Of a DNA stretch of 64,000 nt, positions 60,545 to 64,000 are shown in pieces. This stretch comes from Diplonema japonicum. Its lineage: Eukaryota; Euglenozoa; Diplonemea; Diplonemida; Diplonemidae. A model generated the notes under the pieces. It saw nothing but the letters and a program-made list of their open reading frames with translations. It was not told the origin of the DNA and did no database searches. Every line of letters begins with the position of its first letter. Positions within the stretch are counted from its first letter, which is position 1. Location: positions 436,501 to 500,500 of the forward strand of contig OZ025666.1 in NCBI GenBank assembly GCA_964019335.1, written 5' to 3'. The position numbers were made by a program, and so were the translations under genes.

Positions 60545-62092
60545 ATGTACCGCCGTCTCTCGTTATTCCTCGCAGCTGTTTCGTTTTTCGAGTTGGGAAG
60601 TGGTGGTGCGGTCATAGGCCCCCACCCGGGGGTGTTTGATGTGTCAGGCACAGACGGTTACAGAAGGTGTGTGCGGGTGAACTTGAAATCCTACAACGAT
60701 TTCCATTGGAACGCCACCCACTCAAATCTCCTGGCAGGAGTGGTCTCCGAGGGCCTGCGGTTGACAGATCGGTGGGTTATAAGCTTAGGCGAAACCCCAT
60801 GGGAAGGTACCGACCTGCTGCGGTACCACCCAGGCGAAAAGGTCCCCTACGACACAGCAGTGGGTATTTGCGAAGGCCTCGGCTCATGGTTGCACGATGG
60901 GAACGACTGTGAAGAATGCTGGGGATCGAAAACCGAATTGGGAGGCTGTAGGTTAACCAACGGGGAAATCTCACCGTGTGACTCCAGCCAGCTATTCACA
61001 TGCGAACGGCACGAAGACGGACAAGGCGAACTGTCGCTCCAGGTCCAACTCCGCTCGGAAGCACACCCTGAGATGGCAGCCCCTGTGTTCACCTCGTCAG
61101 ACGAGTCTGATTTCACCGAGATCCTTGTTTCAATACTGCAGTCGGGGATTAGCAGCATCAACAAGCCGCTGGTGGCTTACAAGTCACCTGCGGTGACCTG
61201 TTTCCACAACCCGCCGCTGAACTACTATGTGAAGCGGATGAGATTCGTCGTTGAGAGCGACATAGGTGCTGTTCTCGATGAACGCGCGCAGGTGCAGTTC
61301 ATAAGAATCCTTCAAACCCTGTGGAAGTGGGAGGTGTTGCTGCAGGTGTTCGACCGCAACTCCGACACCATTATCCTAGCGAGCCTCACCGCACCCGACA
61401 GCGCCGATCGGGAAGAGGTCGCAAAGGCCGCTTCCAACATCGACACAATACTAACACCCGCTTATTGCAACAACAAACTGCACGAGGACGAACACCAGGT
61501 CACCCAGGTCATCATCGGGCTAGCTGACGTTGAAAACCCCGCACAACAGGACAAAGAGGATAACACTTCACAAAAGTTGTTTATCCCTGTCATGGCCTTG
61601 ATAGGGGTGTCTGTCGTGTCTGCAGTAGTTGTGCTGCGGCAAGCGTATATCAACTCAGAAGAAGACAGTGAAAAAGATGAGGTTGGTGTCCCTGTGGTAC
61701 CGGGTCAGGATTTCCTGAACGCCAGCAACCCAGGAGGCTCTACTGTCACCGACGCGTTGAGCATCGAAGACATTGTGGAGGCTGCGACAGAGCTTCGCAG
61801 CCTTTCGCCTCGTGAACGCAACCCTGTCACCATCCCCGTCACCGCCAGACAGGAGTCTGTTTCGACAACGCACCGCACACCTCCCCTTCCTCCAAGTGCC
61901 GCCACTCTGGAACGGCTCGAAGAGCAAGAACAGCAAAACAGCAACCTTCTCTCCGTCATGGCCCAAATGGGTATCAACCCGCTTTGCTCCGAAACTGCCA
62001 GACGAGTGTTCCCCGAAACAGAAGAGCAGCATCACCGGAGACCCCCACGACTCCTCCTTAAGAAGAAGTCGAAGTTCGACCAGGCAGCATGA
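60545..62092 (+). CDS. C-type-lectin-like type I membrane protein B
   Basis: Intronless, 515 residues. Signal peptide (LSLFLAAVSFFELGSGG), lectin-like domain about 45-165 (RVNLKSYNDFHW; YDTAVGICEGLGSWL; CEECWGSKTELGG; LFTCERHEDGQGELSLQVQL), extracellular beta-rich region, TM about 345-366 (FIPVMALIGVSVVSAVVVL), acidic then Pro/Ser-rich cytosolic tail with MAQMGINPLCSETAR near the C-terminus. Paralogue of the gene at 50917: same layout, shared LKSY and GELxLQVxL landmarks, and the same tail motif, but without the intron. Its 3' flank carries tail repeat T. Probably a surface receptor-like protein. Confidence 0.75.
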   Translation: MYRRLSLFLAAVSFFELGSGGAVIGPHPGVFDVSGTDGYRRCVRVNLKSYNDFHWNATHSNLLAGVVSEGLRLTDRWVISLGETPWEGTDLLRYHPGEKVPYDTAVGICEGLGSWLHDGNDCEECWGSKTELGGCRLTNGEISPCDSSQLFTCERHEDGQGELSLQVQLRSEAHPEMAAPVFTSSDESDFTEILVSILQSGISSINKPLVAYKSPAVTCFHNPPLNYYVKRMRFVVESDIGAVLDERAQVQFIRILQTLWKWEVLLQVFDRNSDTIILASLTAPDSADREEVAKAASNIDTILTPAYCNNKLHEDEHQVTQVIIGLADVENPAQQDKEDNTSQKLFIPVMALIGVSVVSAVVVLRQAYINSEEDSEKDEVGVPVVPGQDFLNASNPGGSTVTDALSIEDIVEAATELRSLSPRERNPVTIPVTARQESVSTTHRTPPLPPSAATLERLEEQEQQNSNLLSVMAQMGINPLCSETARRVFPETEEQHHRRPPRLLLKKKSKFDQAA

Positions 62093-62186
62093 GAGCGATC
62101 AGTGCGATCTGTTAGACAGACATGTGCGGCAAAGGGTAACAAAAGCGCCTTTAGTACACTCGAATCTGGGTGAACCAGCGATGCAT

Positions 62187-62331
62187 GGCTACGACAAGAG
62201 ACCATTGTTCTCGTCTACTTTTTGGAGAGACTGCGACCGATGTTCTTAACACAGATGCCATCCATGGCTGAAAGGCAAACCCGACGCTGGCACCAAGATG
62301 CAACCGCAGAATGGTGACAGACACGTGTAGG
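62187..62331 (+). repeat. Tail repeat T, copy 2
   Basis: Similar over about 145 nt to 50077-50225, with small gaps. Here it is noncoding and begins about 95 nt after the stop of lectin-like gene B. Confidence 0.6.
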
Positions 62332-62930
62332 ACCCAGCACCAACAACCCACCTCAATTGATCGAGTTTTGCTTTTTGTTTTTTCTTCTGGCTCTTGATTT
62401 TTGAAGATAGTTGCTGTCTTAAACTGCCTCATTTTGTCAAGAAGGCCGCTGATCTATTTTTTAGGGTAGTCCTCGAGTGGGATTTGCCCTTAAACATCGC
62501 CTTTTTTTTTAATGTTTAAACTTTTGGGATGTAAGTGTCAGTTACTTTTGGAAGGAAAAAAAAAGGGGGGAAAAGGCGGGGGCGGGTGTTAAGCATAAGG
62601 TGTTGGAAAACGATAGAAAGAAGAAGGAAACGAAAACGAAAACGAAAATAAAAGTGATGAACTTGAAGATTTAAGCTCCGCTTGCCTCTTCCCCCCCCTT
62701 TTTTTCTTTTGTTCACTCCATTTTACACTCTTTTCCTAACAAAGAGCAAGAGTAGTTTCTAGATCTCTATTCCTCCTCCCCCCTCTCCTATTCTTTTTTT
62801 TCTTTTAGCCCGCCTTTAGTTCTAACAAGAAGCGGCAATAAGTTTGGTTTCGGTTGATGTGGTACTTAACGAAAAGGACGTTCTGAGAATAAGGTCTTTT
62901 TTTTTCTTCTCTTCTTTTGTGCGCACCGTG

Positions 62931-62992
62931 TAATCAAGTAGACAGTACTTGTGCTGGGAGCCACCACCACTGGCCTCCTTTATCTCTTATTC
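62931..62992 (+). repeat. Hairpin repeat H, copy b
   Basis: TAATCAAGTAGACAGTACTT, hairpin 62960-62974 (GCCACCACCACTGGC), CTCCTTTATCTCTTATT. Closest to copy a, about 36 kb away. Confidence 0.65.
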
Positions 62993-63078
62993 TAAGGCGT
63001 CTTTTAAAAAAAAAAGGACCACATTAGTACCATAGGCTGCAACCCAGTTTTTGGTGAGTAGTGGGAACTCCAAAAGAA

Positions 63079-63112
63079 TGTGTGCCGGCAACACCGGCCT
63101 CCTTTAACTCAT
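63079..63112 (+). repeat. Hairpin repeat H, copy e
   Basis: Hairpin 63084-63098 (GCCGG/CCGGC, loop CAACA) with CTCCTTTAACTCATA. The stem keeps pairing through a two-base change relative to copy c. Confidence 0.65.
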
Positions 63113-63402
63113 ATATATATTCTTTTTTGTTTTTAACTTGCCCCCCCTCCCCCCACCTTAACATCCCCCTGTGTCTCCCCCTGTGTGCTTGTAGATGTCA
63201 CATGGCAAGCTACAAGCAATAGAAGGAGGCCCAACCTTTGTTTGCACCCCCTTGTCTTATATATACCCGGGTATAATAAGCCGAGGAGGTTGTTTCCCCC
63301 CCCCTTTTTTTTTCTTTTACGTTACGTTAATATTTTTAGAAGAGAAAAAAAAAAAGAAGAAGCGCAGTTTTTTTTTTAGAGTGAATAGGTGGGAAGACGG
63401 CT

Positions 63403-64000
63403 ATGGGTTTCGCCAGGAGGCCCATCTTCGCCACCCACTCCACGCACGACAAGCTGATGGAACTGAAAGCCGCTTACAAGCGAGACCGCATCACACGACT
63501 CCGCAAGACGCTCAAGGCCTCGATTGGAACGAAAGCAATGCTCCAGAAGGGGAGTATAAATAGATAGCCCCCCCCCCCCAACCCACCCAAGGGCGGCCCT
63601 CCATGAGGGGGTTTGTCCTGCACTTTGAGTTTTTTTTTTTCTGAAAGGTCTATTTTTAATTCTGTTTTTTTTTTAAAGAAAGATCCCTTTTATAGGTAAT
63701 GATTTTTTGTCTTTTACCCCCCCCCTTTTCCCGTGTCGGCTAAAGGGGAATATGCTTGCGAGGCATCCCTGTCCGGCGCTATGCTTTTTTTTTCTTTCTT
63801 TTTTTACAAAACAAGGACAGGCTCGAGAAGACCCAGCGTTACCTGCTGGCTGTGGTGGGGGAACGCGACGCAGCCCTGCAGGCAAAGAGGCAGCAGATCT
63901 ACCGGACACACCAATGGCTGGAGATCACGGAGGGGGAGGCACACCCAGCACCAACAGAGGAGGAGTTCGCGAGGCTGCAGACCGGCAACACCCTGAAGGA
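63403..64000 (+). CDS. Partial gene of unknown function, cut by window end
   Basis: The first exon starts at the ATG at 63403 after a T-run and TAG. It encodes about 50 basic residues (GFARRPIFATHSTHDKLMEL and onward) to a probable donor at 63554. A second clearly coding stretch runs from about 63816 to the end (DRLEKTQRYLLAVVGERDAA and onward) and is helical and charged. The donor is phase 1 and the best acceptor is phase 0, so a small exon between them is probably missing, perhaps around 63735-63785. No family recognised. Confidence 0.45.

Larger units (their letters stand above)
62093..63402. other. 1.3-kb intergenic with repeats
   Basis: Contains tail repeat T and two copies of hairpin repeat H. 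The rest is homopolymer-rich. It ends in a T-run and TTTAG (63379) before the next ATG. Confidence 0.55.

Overview
The window looks like nuclear DNA of a protist with one-way, polycistronic-style gene order and spliced-leader trans-splicing. All 27 supported protein genes lie on the + strand. Gaps between them are often short (59 to 130 nt), and many start codons sit just downstream of a T-rich tract ending in AG. Genes carry short GT-AG cis-introns of about 40-68 nt, many of them built from T-runs and A-runs. Intergenic DNA is unusually rich in homopolymers of all four bases. This fits Euglenozoa, with a diplonemid as the best guess. Other trans-splicing lineages such as dinoflagellates or perkinsids are not excluded. 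No rRNA or tRNA gene was recognised.

1-13 kb holds an NCKX-type Na+/Ca2+ exchanger, a U-box protein, a large FIST-domain protein and a two-PDZ coiled-coil protein. 13-16.3 kb is a shuffled mosaic of short duplicated blocks, followed by the first of three near-identical genes for a secreted protein made of eight C-x24-C helices. 16.6-26.3 kb carries an IQ-motif coiled-coil protein, a UBE2J-like E2, histidinol-phosphate aminotransferase, an unknown protein and a multi-pass transporter-like protein. 27.5-33.1 kb encodes an 1841-residue fusion of a membrane sensor, two degenerate cyclase domains, a C2 domain and a cyclic-nucleotide-gated-type channel. 33-35.4 kb has two small single-TM proteins.

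35.4-45.8 kb is a secretory-pathway cluster: three GH47 alpha-mannosidase paralogues alternating with the other two cysteine-repeat genes. It is interrupted by an internally deleted piggyBac-like transposon with TTAA ends and 13-bp inverted repeats. 46.4-52.7 kb has an RRM/RS protein, a cytochrome-b5-domain protein, a HAD phosphatase, an OTU-like protease and a C-type-lectin-like type I membrane protein. 52.7-60 kb is gene-poor, with homopolymers, a second piggyBac relic on the minus strand and several dispersed repeat families. 60-64 kb has a dual-specificity phosphatase, a second lectin-like membrane protein and a gene cut off by the window end.

The genes do not form one pathway. The recurring theme is the secretory pathway and cell surface (GH47 trimming enzymes, secreted cysteine-repeat protein, two lectin-like receptors) plus signalling (channel fusion, exchanger, FIST, PDZ). 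Start codons were placed at ATG, and introns were inferred from GT-AG sites that restore frame. Nothing here was checked against transcripts or databases.
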